64,000 nt of DNA from NCBI RefSeq assembly GCF_902362185.1, contig NC_044495.1, forward strand, positions 11,676,711 to 11,740,710. Reading direction: 5' to 3'. Below are positions 1 to 13,427 of the stretch, in pieces (position 1 is the stretch's first letter; each line of letters starts with the position of its first letter). The position numbers and the translations under genes were made by a program. The notes under the pieces were generated by a model. That model saw only the letters and a list, made by a program, of their open reading frames with translations. It was not told the origin of the DNA and searched no databases. The DNA comes from Chanos chanos. Taxonomy: Eukaryota > Chordata > Actinopteri > Gonorynchiformes > Chanidae.

Positions 1-3000
1 GGTCAATGTATTTCAAGTGAGAAGTGAAAGTTGCTGAACATTTGGACTGATCACACTGGAACGTGCCTAATTCAATTCCAGACACCAGAGCACTTGCCTT
101 CTCCAATGTGCATCTGTGAAGTATTAAATAATGCTTCAACAAGCTGGGAACTTTAGAGAGCACCTTTGAACAGTCTTTGACCTGACATTTGAATTCCTGG
201 GTTGCTCCGTCAGATTGATCATTTCCAACACCAATTTCATCATCTCTGTCTGACTGATGCATAGCCCTATAATGGAGGATAAGATTCTGTTGAATTGAAA
301 AAGCAGCCACACACCCTTCATGTACACATCGATATGGCCTGTATGGACTGACGGCATCGTTTGTATCAATGGAGTCTGCTTTCAGACTACTTTTTTTCTG
401 AGTCTTTTCTCTCTTCTGGACATCAGACTCCACTTTCATATTGATCTTTTTTGGCCTGTCCTTTTTTTCTGGAGAGATTTTGTCACAGCCAGTGCCTATA
501 GTTCCTGAGGGACAGGGGCTTTCCACTACCTGTTCTGGAACATCACCAGATGCATTCTGTGTATCTGGGTCATGATCAGAATTGCAAGTGCTCAGTACTG
601 ATGGGTTTTCCTGACCTGTTGTGATCTTCACTGGAGAAGAAACATCTAAATTTGAACTCAGAGATTGTGTAGGAGCATCATTTGCAGCCAGACTGACATC
701 CACTTCTGTTTCTCTGAGGGCGGTTTGTCGGTCACAAACATCTCCCCCTGCTGAAACATCATTTGGTACTGCATTCATCTCCAAATTTGACGATGGACAT
801 GGCAAAGATGTGATCGGATGGTTGGAACTGTTATTTGCTTGTTCTGCCTCAGTTGAAGACTTCTCCACCTTCTTACAATTCCAACCTATTTTCAACTTGT
901 CCAACTCCTCTTTCGACATGCGGTGGACATTTTTGTAATGAATTCTGAGGCCTGTTGTTCTCGTAAATGTTTTCAAACAAAGATGACAACGATACGGAGT
1001 AAATCGATCAGGATTCTTCTTCAGTTCATTTATCATGTCATCATTGTAATTATGAACCCGATATAGGTGTTTGAACAGAGCTTCTTTTGTCATTGCTCCA
1101 TAGAGACAACCTTCTGCATCACACCTGAATGGTTTTGAGACATTTTGTTGCTTTTGACTTTCTCCATCAACTTTAGTATCACGACACTGATCATGTGACC
1201 GCTCAGCATCAGAGGTGAAAGTAGCAAGGGCGGCATTCTTATCTGGCATCTCCTGAGGTGATGCATCAACCAAGTCCAGACGCTGGAGGGCCTTCTGAAT
1301 CTCTAAAATTATTCCATCCTCCCCAGGGGTCACAGAAGCGGTTTCATTGTCTCCTGTCTGTGTATCAGTCTGGGGGTTTTTGCTTTTTGGCATCATTTTT
1401 GAGTCCTTATCTATTCCATTTGGGTGGTGAGCAGAAGAGCTACTCAGGCTGGGTCTTAAAGGATTATTAGCTGAAGAACATCCATCCTTCTTTTCAGATT
1501 CATGGAGTGTTGTCTTAGACAGGTCGGAAGAAGGGAGATTACAATTTTCCACGTCGAAATTAGGGCTATACAACTCGTTAAAACTGTCATTGTGAAACAG
1601 CTTGGATTCTGATTGCTGATATGTGGCTGAATCAGAACTTTGGCTGAGCCTTTTATTTCTCGAGACAGCCTGGGGAAGCACATCTGTAACATCTGGCGCA
1701 TTGAGAAAGTCAAGAAATGATACCGGTAAGTCGGCAGTAAGGTCAACTTCATCAATTGGTTTGCACTGTGAACGCTTTGATAGGTGACCTCCAAGGGATT
1801 TTGTACTTGAAAATTCCCTGTAACACCTGCAACAGATGACTTTCCCATCCTTTATTATGGCCGGCCATTTTGTCCTCTTGGATGACCTGATTTTTTTTGC
1901 TTTCTTTGTTTCATCAGAACTTGTACTCTTCTTATCTTCAAGAGGCACAGTCTGTGTTTCTGACTGTGAAGCCTCTTTATATGTAAAATCTCTGTGACCA
2001 TCTGAATTAGGCATCTCTCCAGCATCACTTTCTGGTTCCTCCTTACAGGTGAGTGATGCAAGGTGGGTGATGTTCTTTACATCTGACGAGAGCACCGAGT
2101 TGGTATGCTCAGTAGTCACTGCTTTGTTTGTTAAGCTAAGTTCTTGTACTGCAATAGGATTTGCCTCTGCTGACAGAGTTGGAAGATATGGATTAAGCCC
2201 TTGCTCTGACACAGTTCCAGAAGGCAGCAAACTGCTGTTGTGAGAGATCATACTTGTATTTTCCCTAATTTGGGTATAAACAGTACCTTCAGTTGTTTCT
2301 GCATGTGGTATCTGATAGGGCTGATCTACATTGAGTGCATGCAGTACCCTCAGGGAACTAGAGACATATTTAGATGCCTCATTCATCACGCTGGAATCAG
2401 AGTTCATTGTGGGTAAAATCCGGTCATCATCAGCAGAGATTTGCGTATACTCCATGTCTCTTTGGAAACTGGTGGAGTTTTCAGAGTGGTATGGTTGATA
2501 GGTCTGCATGTGGTCAGTTAAGGTCATCAAGGGATAGTGATTCTCTTGAGCAAAATCTGAATTGCAGTTATTAAGAGCAGACGAGGCCCACGGTGAAGGC
2601 ATTTCTGCTCGCATTAGTCCACAATGATTTGATGTTGTCGCATTATGTGGGCTTTCAAATGGTGGGCAAAATTTGTCACCGAAGGGCTGAAAGCTGGCGG
2701 GAACAGAATTCGCAAGTGAACCTGACACGGTTGAGTCCACCTGATATTCCAAAGGCCTAATGCCTGTGTCCTGCTGAGGCGGTCCATCACCAGATGTGTT
2801 CTTCCCTTTATTTGGAGTCTGAAAACCGGAAGTTTTCTGAACGGCGGAAACTTTCCGTGCAGCAATCTCAGCAATCCGTTTGTACTTCTTTGACAATTTC
2901 CATCCTTCATAAGCTTCTGAATGCACATTTTTAACATGCCTTGACAGACTTTTTGAGGTACTGTACTGACGTGTGCATTTCTCAAATGGACAGACGTGAG

Positions 3001-6000
3001 CGTTATTATTAATGTTAGTTGTACTGCTTTGCATGGAGTGCTGAAAGGACGTTTTTGACATCACAGTGCCATCGCTGGTTGATGAATCAACCGTTTGTGG
3101 GGCTTCATCTCCATCAGTTTTCCCTACATGATTTGCAGGCTCATTTTTGTTTGTTTTCTCCGCGGAGTTATTCCACATGCAGGAATACAACTTCTTATCT
3201 TGTATAAGTGTCTGAACTAAAGAGTCAGAGCTCCGTGCAGCATTTAAAAAAATGGGATCATGACAATTTATAGGAATTGGCTCAACTTTCACATAACATG
3301 GTATAATTGAGTACTCTGTAGAATTCTTCACCCTGTTCAGGCATGACGAAGTTAATCTGGAGGTCTCAGATCCCTGTTTAGGCTCAGTAACAGAAACTTC
3401 ACCAGTCTGAGATTGGTGATCTGCAACTGGTTGTTTAGTAGTGCCTGATTCAACTTGATTAAGCTCCACTGTAGAATCTTGACCAGAGTTCAGCATGCTC
3501 TCAACTGAGTGTTTAATTTTCAGTGGGCTGCTTTCTCTAGGAACATCATATATTTGGTTGGATGAATATTCATGAACCAGGGAGCCCTGTAGTGGTAGTT
3601 CTGTTTGACTCTGGAACGTGCCTGCTACTTCATTTTTCACATGTTCACTCTGATGTAGATTCAGTTGAGACTGGGAGTAAAATATTTTACCACAATTTGG
3701 GTTTTTGCAAGTGAACATAATGTAGTGCTGTGCTTCATGATCGTACAACTGGTAAGCCTCACTAAATACTTTCCCACAATTCGGGAACATGCATTGTGCC
3801 TGAAACTCTGTATGCACTTTCCTGTGCATGAGGAGCTCAGCATGAGAATGGAAGCTGGCTTTGCAACCCAGCTGGATGCAACAGTACGGCTTGGTGCCAC
3901 AGTGCATCTGCAAATGGTCGTTAAGGTGAGTGACATTGACAAACTGTCTGCGACAATACTGACAAACTACCTTTTGGCACTGTATCTCGAGGAAACGTTT
4001 CGCCTCCTCATCGTTTTTATGAGCTTTCACATGGGCGACTAAATTTCTGAAGTACTTGAAAACCTTTTGACAGCTTGTAACCGGACAGGAACAGTCCTCA
4101 GTTTTTTCTTCCTGTCGTGTAGTATGCACACGTTTTGGGGGAGACGGCGTAACAGTTGTAGCAGAGCTGAAATTTGAGTCTGAAGGACTTACGTTGTTTG
4201 GGCAGGATTTTGTTTTAGAGTTCTCTTTTACGATGGTTGTGTTCTGTTGCTGTTGGACTGCATTGCTCTTACACTCTGTTACTGAAGGTTTTGAGGGATT
4301 CTGTGTCTTCTTACTTGCTTTCATTGCAGCTAGTCGTTCTTTACAAGACTGTTTTACATGTGACGCTACATGTGGCTCAAGAATCGTTTTTGCCTCAAAA
4401 GTTTTAGCACATATCGGGCAACGAAAGATCCCATCTTGGACATGTTTCAATGCATGTTTTACAATTCTATGACCAAGAAACTCCTTATCACACAACACAC
4501 AATACTGCATGTAGGCTTGCCAGTTGCGAAATCTAGCAGAAACAAACCCTTTCTCTCTCAATTTCTTCATTTCCCTTTTTTTCTGTTTCTCAGCTTCAGA
4601 GTCATCAAGTTCATTGGTGGGGTTCAAAATAAAATCCAACTCTTTTAAACCTTTCTCATCATCTTCAACGTCCTCACTATCATTGAGTTTGTCAATGGAC
4701 AGTACAATTGATGCCTCCTCGCCCATCAATGAAAGGCATTGACGCTTTAGAGTTCTCCAATCCCAGAACTCGGGATCAAAAGGCCACTGTGTCTTCAAGG
4801 CCAGTAACAGGTCACAGCGTAGAGAATTTGGGATTGGGAGACTTTCCTCCTCCAACTTCTGGTCAGGTTCATTAAACAGTGTCTCAACAGCATAGTATGA
4901 GTCCACAGTTGGCTTAACAAGGAACTCTGTTAGTTGGCAAGCCCGTTTCACCTCCAAGTCAGCTGGCAGCAAGCAAGAGATGGTTTTACAGATAGTAGAA
5001 TTGTAGTCCTCACTGCCGCTGATTCCCATCTGCAGTGCACGAATGCACATTTCAATGCACAAAGGAAGGCCATCAGCTCCAACCTTTAAAAAAAAAAAAA
5101 AAAGAAGAAGAAGAAGGAGATGAGAAGTTGTAAATCAGTTTTTATGATATCAGTGTAGATACAAATACTGGGCAGAGCTAAAAGCCTCACCTCTTCTTGA
5201 ATAACCTTGATGAGGAGAAGAATGTGGTACACACTCCCAGAGAGACGTGCCAACAGCCGGCATTGATCCAAAAAAGACTGCACTGATTCAAGTCGAATCA
5301 AAAGCTTGCTCCAGAACAGTGTGAGCTCCCTGTAAAGATCACATTTTTATTACTGTAAGCATCTATAAGGCAATATATGTGGGAAATATATATAGTTGGG
5401 AAATAAAATAGTCGGGCGATCCTCTCACAAGATGTACCATCAGCTTATGATAAGGGTTTCTGGAAACCATTGTCGTACCAAAAAAAAACCTACTTGTGAA
5501 ACCTCCTTAACGAAAGTGGTTCTTTAAGGTAATGTAAGTCAAAATAGTAATTCAAAAATGAGTTTGCCATGTGACAGCATCACAGTTTGTATCACGGTAC
5601 ATTAAGCTGGCAAAACGCCATGAACTCAAGCACCAATAAGAAAGCTGTATCATCGAATAACAGCACGGATCTATGGTCACGACATGTTTTATCAAGAACC
5701 AAACATAACTAATCTTTGCTACTGCTAAGTCAAGCATTAAATCTGGGAAGATACCTGAATAGAAAAGAATTTCAATTGATAGGCACTGTGTAAACATTCC
5801 TAATCTGTATTAAACTGACTCCCCAGCCTACAGCAGTGCTGCACAAACCTCTTGACTCCACATCCAACCTCCTACAGGATGTATTAAAACCCTAATCTGA
5901 CATATCTGGTCCTAATATTGAGATGCGCCCAAAGACCTTGATGAGCTTTATCAATCCTGTTAGATAAGTGCTGGAATAAAACCATGCAGTAAGGCAGATC

Positions 6001-9000
6001 TGCATGAAAAGGATTAATCATCATTACCCCACAGCTGCAACACGATACAAGAGAGCAAAACTGAACTTAAAAAGTTATTGAAAAAGGGAGAGACTCACCA
6101 TGCACAATACACATCTCCCTGGGCAAGCTGCCGCTTGAAAAACGCAGTGCAAAGACTGAGGGCTCCCTTCTCATCTCCATCAGACTCCAAGTTACAAATC
6201 ATATCCAGAGCATCTTTACAGTCCACCTGCGCAATCTGGCAAAGGGAGGGAAAAATAGATTTGCCTACTGGGCACTTATTTCCGATAATGTATCAAAAAC
6301 AGACAGAATGTCTATTGTTACAAATTATTTCTTACATGGAAAAAAAAAATATCTGCGCGTTAGGGGCAACTGACACAAATAACAGCCCTCTCTATCCTAA
6401 ATACAAAGTTTTGATTTCCACTATTACTGTGTTTTCTCAAAGGAAAAAAAACACCATCATATTAGAAAAATCAAATATTGCTCAGATTGGTAGGATGAGC
6501 TGCAAGCTAAACTTGAGCCATTCTACCATCAGAAAAGGGAACAGTTAATATTAGTTTAATATTATTGCTTTCACCATTTTTACACAACTTTCTGCACTTC
6601 AAAAGAATTACATGAAGAGCAGTGAAGCCCTCATTTGATTCAGTGACAAACAGTACAGGCACCATCAGCAACCACAAGACTGAGGCGTTTTCCCACCCAT
6701 AACACTTTGATGTCTGAGATTTCAGCAATAATTAAAGCACTGCAAAGAAATTCTACAGATGCTATAAAATCTGAATACAGCCATACTATCACCTATCATA
6801 ATCATATAATGATAAAAAAAAAGTATTTTCAGTAAGAGGTCACTGTTAAGGAACTGAGGAATTGTTGACAAGGATGAATTATTTACCATAATTAATAACA
6901 ATATTATAATAAATGAACTATACATAATGTCTACAGGTATACAAAGACCCAGATGTGAACCTATGACATAGCACTTAAATACAAACTTGGTTGCCTCACA
7001 TAAATGAAGTGACATACACATTGCTTCCATTCATAATTCTACTCACCTCTTGCATAAGCTCCTCTTGTGACTTGGTCTCAGACAAACAAACGAGGTAGAT
7101 TTGTTTGAAGTTCTTCTTTCCCATAAACTCTGGATAGTCTGAACAGACCTTTGCGAGCGCCACTGCTTTGTCGACACTTTTCTGTTTGAGAAGGTGTTTT
7201 ATACGCATATCAAGCAGTACGGGTCCTTCCCATGCCAAAAGTTCATGAACTAAAGACAAGAAAAATGTAGTATAAAGTTTAACTTATTTGTGCAAACAAG
7301 CCATCATGCAGGTCACTTTATACCTTTCAAAAGATCTACATATGTGTTTACCACTGTCATGTTTTTCTTAATGTTACTGCCATGATATACCATCCTGCAA
7401 AAACAATATTTTTAAAATCTCTATCAAAGCACAGTCAAATCAATACAAGCATGTTTGAGTTCGAATCCCAAACAATATGGGCCTGGTGTCACAAAGAACA
7501 CAACTGGCCGTGTTCTGGGTCTGCCAGATAAAACACATTCCCTGTCACTGTCCTCCAGCGACTCCTTGCATCACTGCAGCACCTACACGGTTGCAAGTGC
7601 ATCCAGGGGGACCACACTAGATTCCATGGAGATGGAAGAGTGAAAAGAAGCACTGGCTGGCTTTGCATGTTTGAGGAGCATATGTTCACTAGTATTCACT
7701 GTGCTGGATTGACACAGGGATTCAATGCTATGAGAGGGATGGGTGCCAGTACATGGAACTGGGAGAAAATGAGGTTAAAATAAATAACAAGCGTGTTTAA
7801 CCTTTGTCAGTATCTGGTGAGTTGCCTGACAGGATGCTGCACAGAGTGGTATTGGTCCAAACACCACTTTCCTCAGCCAGAGTTGACAATGTGTGAAGCT
7901 GTGAATTCCCATTCTGCTGCAGAATACCATGTGCAGTCTGTGAAGAAGAGATAACAAATTCATTGGTAACTTCATCAACAGGTGCTGATTCTCCAACCAT
8001 GCAGCCCTGCAAAGTTTTTTTTTTTTTACTAAATAGTCACTGGCTTCATTGGCGACCAAAGCCAAGCTATTTGTCCTTTTCTATGTTTTACATCTGTTTC
8101 ATTTGTTTTAATACATGCTCTGTAAATGATGTTTATGCAAAATATATTCTTGCAACTCTTTAACAATGCTAACCCAATAATTAACATTGCTGTGCCTATA
8201 ATGAGTTTAGAATGCTTATCAGCACACTGTTTGCTTTACAGCCTGGAATTGAGGTAAACATAGATGTCAGGGGCTGTGGCAGCCCTTTAAGACACCTGGA
8301 GCTTGCCTTTTTGGGCTTTGGCCATGAGAAGCTATTGCTAACTGGTGTAACTCAAATGCAGCTGCCTCTCTTGTCAACCACATAGATAAAGAGACAAATA
8401 AGGCATGTGCCCACACTATCTGACAAAAACTCTCTGATCTCGGCCTGAGGGCAACAGAAAATAAATAACCGAAATGAATAAATGACTAACTGCAACAAAA
8501 ACAGACATGAACTGGTTTAAAATGAAAAAAAGATCATATCAGAAGCAATAAAGGCCCAAAAGAATAATTCCATCCCAACATAACTTTTTAAAACAAACAA
8601 ACAAAAAAACACCCCAACTAGCCAGATACATTCTACTTTTGGTTTACATAATACCTAACTTAATACACTTAATAATAGGGATGCAAGAGTACACAAACCT
8701 CAAAGTCTGGTCCATACCACAGAATTTGGGGACTGGAACAGTATGCAAACTGGATTTTGTTGCTCACAACTGTCCATGTGAAAATTATATTACAGATAGT
8801 GTAGTGTGCAATTTTATTCATTGCATTACCACATGCCCATTGGAAAACTGTTCCGTTCACAGCACATTTAACAACTCAGCAGTTCAGTACAAATACATGT
8901 GCATTGCACCCGTGTACAACATTTATGAAGTTTAGATTAATATTTTTACTTAAGCCAGGATAAAAGTATCTCAATAAATAGTCATGTTTGCACTACTGAG

Positions 9001-10864
9001 TTTAATTCAAGCTTCCTGTTCATTATTATCTGGAGTATTTGAGTACATGTTGCCCATGTACTCACTAACCTTGACAGAGGACTGAAATTTTTCCCATAAG
9101 GCACCTGGGACTTGCTCTGAGAGCGAGAGTAGAAGATCCAGACAGCTCCTACAACAAATAAGTCAAAAACTGTCAAGGCAAGTTTTGTTCATCATACTTA
9201 AAATTTAATCACTACACAGCATCCTGGGTGACCTTTTTCATTAGGTAAGTGATAAATTAAAATGTATCTACATACTGAAGACATTATTTTTCCAATAAGA
9301 GATCTTTAAAATCATCCAACACTCACAATGCTAACTTCTCAAGTACAACTGAGACATGTTCACATTCAGCAGAGAGAGAGGGGAGGGCCTCAGCATAGTT
9401 AAGTATGGCCACTGTGTACATCTCCAGTACAGGGAATGGATCTTCTTCAGGCTTCCACTGGCCTCCATGCTCCACCAGCACCTGAATTAAAAGAAAATGA
9501 GTTATAGCACACACGATCACTGAACACAAGTTATTTTATACTCTGCTGTCTGCATAAGATTAGTTTATGGCCGTTATTGGCTGCCCTAGTTCTGTCCTAA
9601 AAAAATCTGAATTTAGTAATGTAAACAGGATACAACGGATGTTGTCTGCTAGGCAGATAACTTTAATAAAACAAGAATATTGACGTTATGAATGCAAATA
9701 ACACTGTTTGCTCAGCTGAAAAGAGAAACAGAGAGAGAAGGGGCAATCAAATCTAACAAAGGTTATATTAACCTGAATCATTACATCTTCGGGTCCTTCC
9801 CCACCCCCATTTTACCCTAATTATCGAGCCAAAAAAGGAATCCAGCTATCACTGGTCAACTGTAGCCTCTACCTCACTGCTTTAATTTCAAATGAAAATG
9901 TGCCACGCTCTCAGCCCACCGCAAATCAGTGCAGTTGGGAATTCAGGATTTCATCGGCAGCTCGTATTAACCGGACAAATGACAAGTCAGGGACAGTGCT
10001 TGTAAAAAGCAGTCTCCAGATTGTGTCTACGCAATCCATGTGCACGGGCCTAAATGGTGAATATTTTTCTTTCACATTATGCAAACACAGCATCTAATTA
10101 TAATGCATTTAGGTTACTGTGCATTGGTTCTGCCCATACCTCCAGCACAGCATTACGTTCAACCAGCCCTGCACAAGATATCTGGTGTTCGGAGACACTA
10201 TCCTGCCGCTAACTTTGCTAACCGTTTTAGAGTGTTCATCCAAAAATTCGTTCTGAGTTCACTAGTATTGTACACATTTATTCCTCTGTGAATATTTGTG
10301 CAAACATCGAAAACCAACGCATGAGGTAAATGAATAATAATTCAAATATGTCTGCACTGCCAAAATTCGGGTTCGCGACATTTCTCCATTACCAATGCAA
10401 TTAGCGCAAGGTACCACAAAAAGCTAGCGAGCTAGCCCCAAGCTCAGGGGGCTTGGCAGGGTGCAGAAGCTGTGCATGGAGCAAAACTGTATTTCCGCGG
10501 TCTTCCTTATTTGGTAGTTAGCGTAATGCACTGTACTTTTGTATAATGTACCAATCTGGATTTTCTATTACAGAATATGCATCAATTTAAAAAGTAGGGT
10601 CTGGTTACGTTTTTTTTTCAGCCGGTCAATGCTAGCTTTAGCTCCGTTAATGGGAGACATGCAACCCCATCAATCAGCAAAAGCAGCGGGGAAAATTAAA
10701 TATCGAGTACCAACCTGGCAAAAGTCGTGGCAAAAACTTGAAGTGGCGTCTAATGCCGATTGTGAACTTTCTTTTAGTGTTGTGGTCAAATTCTGAAATC
10801 GTTTTCTGAGGGCCACAATCTCTTCCCTTGTGTTGTATTCCTTTTCTGTCTCTTCCTCCGCCAT
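1..10864 (-). CDS. znf292: Zinc finger protein 292, 3' end outside window
   Basis: Nuclear C2H2 zinc-finger transcription factor. Coding exons in transcript order are 10864-10715 (start codon at 10864), 9481-9327, 9148-9070, 7937-7802, 7249-7047, 6235-6099, 5329-5191 and 5083-<1. All junctions keep frame. About 2,027 residues are visible, against roughly 2,700 in human ZNF292 as I recall it. The first seven exons give a helical N-terminal region with family blocks such as GPVLLDMRIKHLL, DALDMICNLESDGDEKGA and YCAWELTLFWSKL. The last exon is open for 1,694 codons and carries about 13 dispersed C2H2 fingers, for example near 4,350-4,425, 3,640-4,090 (five in a row), 2,920-3,000, 1,760-1,835, 915-1,130, 270-370, 125-200 and 1-62. 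One long last exon holding all fingers is the known ZNF292 layout. An upstream in-frame ATG at 10924 exists. I prefer MAEEE because it resembles the mammalian start. The stop codon lies beyond the left edge. Confidence 0.96.
7447..7780 (+). mobile_element. tRNA-derived SINE, copy 1 (5' truncated)
   Basis: A Pol III B box (GAGTTCGAATCCC, 7457-7469) is followed by a body with CACAACTGGCCGTGTTC and a tail region with GTGAAAAGAAGC and GGGAGAAAAT. These blocks in this order match a SINE body I know from many teleost genomes. A second, older copy lies on the opposite strand near 45.4-45.7 kb. The A box is not clear, so this copy is probably truncated at its 5' end. It sits in znf292 intron 4, antisense to the gene, and ends about 20 bp from the splice donor of exon 4. 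I do not recall the formal family name. Confidence 0.6.
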
Positions 10865-10935
10865 CTTCACAACAATCACGGCCGCGCTCGGACGGACGGA
10901 CCTGCGCGTGCTCGTGTACGGCACGCAAGATGACG
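10862..10935 (-). promoter_or_regulatory. znf292 start region with YY1-like motif
   Basis: On the minus strand the start codon lies inside AAGATGGCGGAGG, which resembles the YY1 element often found over start codons of housekeeping genes. The 60 bases upstream are rich in CpG, unlike the AT-rich surroundings. I infer that the transcription start and core promoter lie here. No TATA box is evident. Confidence 0.4.
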
Positions 10936-12258
10936 CAAATCGGGGTTTTTCAATAATAACCTACTGACATTTAGGATGTAATTTATCCAAAAACTAAGTG
11001 GAGTAAATTAAGATGCACTAGATTATCAAATGGTCAAAGTTACATTAGTTGATTGCATCATGGCAGCTCTCTGCATTGATGAGATCACGGACGTTACCTT
11101 GGGGACATCACTATTCTTGCGGTGAGTATGGACTCAAGAACTGATGAGGTAGCCTGCTTTATGTTTTGGAGCTTTTGAATTCCTTTTGTAGAGAGTTTGA
11201 ACTATTATGGATTAAAGTGCAAAAGCACAAAATAAGTAGTGACCTTCTAAAAGAAATGCACTGTATCATTATATCACTCTCTGAAGAGCCTAATTAAAAT
11301 GTGATTGTCTTCTGATTCGTGAACTGCTTACCAGGAAACTGAACTGGAGTTATACTTCATAAAAAAAAAAGTTGAGAACTATATTTAGGTATATAAAAAT
11401 GTTTGTATTCAGGCATCAGGAATGAATGACACTTATCTGATCTCTTTCATGCACCAGTTAGGTAAAGATCTGAGCAACCAACAGCTCATGTTAGAAGCTA
11501 CTAACTGTCAAGTGGTTACTTTTGGGGTTCATATTCCAAACCCAGTAAGTTACTTCAGGGTAGCGCTTTATGGGATGATCTTGGTGAAACAGATAGATAA
11601 TCAAACCTTTTTCATATACGCCCCTGAGTTCTCATCTATTATCAGTGTGATGCGTATACCTAAAAGGTGTCATTTAAAATGTGATGTATGACAACATTGT
11701 AACAGTGAAAAATGGAAACCATCAACTCATCAATACTCAACTGTTCCTGATGTCTAAGTTTCAAAGAGATATTCTTCCCAGTTTAATATCTCTCACATAA
11801 CCTCAATGCATGACTGGGTTTACACTCCACTATCCTCATAATGTGGATAACAGTTCAACCTACAAATGGTACTGTTATTGTTTTACCTAATATCTGATGG
11901 CAGACCTCAGAGCTAATTGTTCCATCAAACATTTTGCCTGAAATCAGCACTCTGGACATATATGAAAATTACATTAATATAAAACAATAGTGAACCATTT
12001 TTATTATTAAAGCAGGCTGGCTGCTTCCTAGATATATAACCTTTATTGCATCAATACAGCGGTTTGTCTGAATTTGGCACAATGACTCTGTGCTCTCCGC
12101 CTGTGATCACAAACATACTTTTGCCCTCTTAGATCAAAAATATGAAATATTTCAAAATGTTTTTCCACACGTCTGATCAATGATCTTTTGTATTAAGAAT
12201 GTTCAGATTTTTCCTTAATCTTTTTCATCAAGTAATGCTGAGAGTACACTTTCCACTT

Positions 12259-12315
<57 letters not shown>

Positions 12316-13416
12316 GCCCATACCTCTTTAAGATGCTGCAAACTGACCTCCAGTTCAAAGTTGTATGGCTCCACCACACACCAAGAGAGCCAAGTAAAGC
12401 ACAAGACCATACTGCTTTTGAATATATATAGTGCTTTTCTTTAACTGTTTTCCTTTCTGTTTAACAAGAGAATAAAAAAAAGTCATTCGAAAAGAATACA
12501 GTGTGTCTAAATGAATATATTTTGCAACCAATGCCTATTATATGAAAAATCAAAAGCACAATTTTTTCCATTATCCAGTATATTTTCAACAAGTATACAT
12601 ATCTCTGTGTGGCAAGGTGAATGGATTGCCAGATATAATCTTAAATTATTTATTAGATCTTATTAGGTCAGTGGCACTACAGCCTATTTAGTCCCCCATT
12701 TATTTTCAGTTAAATAGTTTTAAATGGCTATGGTATATTTATCACAGGCGCTCCTGTATACTGCAATTTATGGAAGTAGTTGATAAGAAATTGCAATCAT
12801 ATGAATCAGATATTATTTTATATCTCTCAGTTATAGTTTTTAAATATAATGAGATATCAGCATGATTAGAATTTGTGAATACTTGAACTTAAAGGTTCCT
12901 ATTAATGACAGGCTTCCATAAGTCTGTGTGTGAAATATGTTTCTTCAATGATGTATGCACTCTGTGTCAAGCTGATGACCAGGGAAACTTTGGCATTGTT
13001 GCACAGCTTTACTGACATTTAATAGAGCAAATTTGATGGTATCATTTTTAAACTGCTTTGAAAAAGAGCCATGTGCTGTACTTGTAGGTATGGGGGGACA
13101 AGGAGATGAAATTCAAGAGGAACTGAACTATTTTAAGTTTTTTACACTCAATTCTTAAACAAATGCACTTCAAGCCACATATTATTTTTACCAATACAAT
13201 AACAGCAACAACATCACAAAGAATAGATGCATACAAACAACGAGTCTCTAGTGATATACATATAACAAATAAATGTAAAGTTGACATTTTTTTAACTTGC
13301 TTTTTTTGGGTTATAAACATAATGCTGCATTCATCCCGTCTGAAACACATACATAACAAACACAGTCTAGCAAGCTGAGCAAATGTGCCATGAGAATCTT
13401 CTGTGACATCTTGATT
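10936..13416. other. Intergenic, znf292 to cga
   Basis: AT-rich spacer between the znf292 start and the cga 3' end. It holds a (CT)n tract at 12,260-12,315. A small ORF at 11,422-11,691 shows no recognisable domain or splice context. The cga 3' UTR may reach into the right end. I see nothing else that I can support. Confidence 0.6.
12260..12315. repeat. (CT)n microsatellite
   Basis: About 56 bases of CT dinucleotides with one A interruption, between znf292 and cga. Confidence 0.95.
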
Positions 13417-13422
13417 TTTATT
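13417..13422 (-). promoter_or_regulatory. AATAAA close behind cga stop
   Basis: AATAAA on the minus strand begins only five bases after the cga stop. If used, the 3' UTR would be very short. A weaker ATTAAA lies near 13,017-13,022 and would give a UTR of about 400 bases. Sequence alone does not decide between them. Confidence 0.35.
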
Positions 13423-13427
13423 AGAGT

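Noticed and set aside
3665-4042. 125-codon plus-strand ORF
   Set aside because: Shadow of the zinc-finger exon of znf292 on the other strand.
6078-6548. 156-codon ORF on the plus strand
   Set aside because: It runs antisense over znf292 exon 6 and its introns; the minus-strand exon is clearly the real coding sequence.
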